In this document: one piece after another, positions 5,813-5,880 of the stretch
How the letters are laid out: the number at the start of each line of letters is the position of its first letter
Position numbering within the stretch: position 1 is the first letter of the stretch
Assembly: GCA_938040915.1 (NCBI GenBank)
Contig: CALHZE010000039.1
Span: forward strand, 1 to 5,880
DNA length: 5,880 nt
Source of the DNA: an uncultured Bacteroidia bacterium
Lineage (GTDB): Bacteria > Bacteroidota > Bacteroidia > Bacteroidales > CAJPTX01
Reading direction: 5' to 3'
Translations under genes and position numbers: made by a program
The notes under the pieces: generated by a model
Databases searched by the model: none
Told to the model about the DNA's origin: nothing
Seen by the model: the letters and a program-made list of their open reading frames with translations, nothing else

Positions 5813-5880
5813 CTACCCACTTGTCGCCCGCATGGGCCGCGCGCCCTTAGCGCCGGTGAAGTCGATCTTGCCGATGCGGT
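5813..5880 (-). CDS. Possible C-terminal end of an upstream minus-strand gene (partial)
   Basis: Reading leftward from the window edge, one frame gives RIGKIDFTGAK followed by GARPMRATSG and a TAG stop at 5813-5815. The first eleven codons use C- or G-ending codons like the neighbouring genes and look like genuine protein. The remainder coincides with repeat element 'c', so the true coding end may lie in repeat sequence, or the frame may be chance. Another minus frame stops earlier, at a TAA inside the repeat (5847-5849). Too little is visible to name a product, and a plus-strand start (GTG at 5856) cannot be excluded. Confidence 0.3.
   Translation of the reverse strand, partial: RIGKIDFTGAKGARPMRATSG
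5823..5854 (-). repeat. Element 'c', right copy
   Basis: This copy aligns without gaps to 170-201 at 26 of 32 positions. Blocks GTCGCCCGCA and CGCCCTTAG are identical in both. The second stem has changed from GTCC/GGAC to GCGC/GCGC (5839-5842 with 5850-5853), and pairing is preserved. It lies at or just after the end of a possible upstream minus-strand gene, matching the position of the left copies just after tpiA. Confidence 0.6.

Overview
The window looks like a stretch of a Bacteroidota chromosome, probably a fairly GC-rich member of the Bacteroidales (Porphyromonas-like). This is inferred from a TAnnTTTG promoter box ahead of tpiA, a large coding region with no Shine-Dalgarno ahead of its start, and the general look of the large exported protein. 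No rRNA, tRNA or named lineage marker is present, so the placement is tentative.

Both complete genes lie on the minus strand. Reading in the direction of transcription (high to low coordinates), the window opens at 5880 with what may be the last codons of an upstream gene ending near 5813. An intergenic stretch full of palindromes follows (about 5661-5854). Next comes a very long gene (5660-1101) encoding a 1519-residue, beta-rich protein with one N-terminal membrane anchor or signal peptide; I cannot place it in a named family. A 119-bp spacer carries a promoter-like box and a clear ribosome binding site, and leads into tpiA (981-244), triosephosphate isomerase of glycolysis and gluconeogenesis, with all catalytic residues present. 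Positions 1-243 form a second palindrome-rich intergenic region.

The genes do not form an obvious pathway. tpiA is housekeeping and seems to have its own promoter and ribosome binding site. The large protein is presumably envelope-associated. No transposase, integrase, toxin, nuclease, CRISPR array or other defence gene is visible.

The most notable structure is in the two intergenic regions, which share the same set of small repeats. These are a 23-nt hairpin-plus-tail element ('a', 22/23 identical and inverted between the two ends), a GTAG-headed 9-bp palindrome ('b', whose stem differs between copies by compensatory changes) and a double-hairpin element ('c', three copies, again with compensatory stem changes). 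In both regions the order after a minus-strand reading frame is c, then b, then a. The left region also holds two nearly identical terminator-like hairpins ('d', 27/29 identical) followed by T runs on the plus strand. This resembles a BIME/REP-type composite of palindromic repeats. Whether it is already described cannot be decided from the window.
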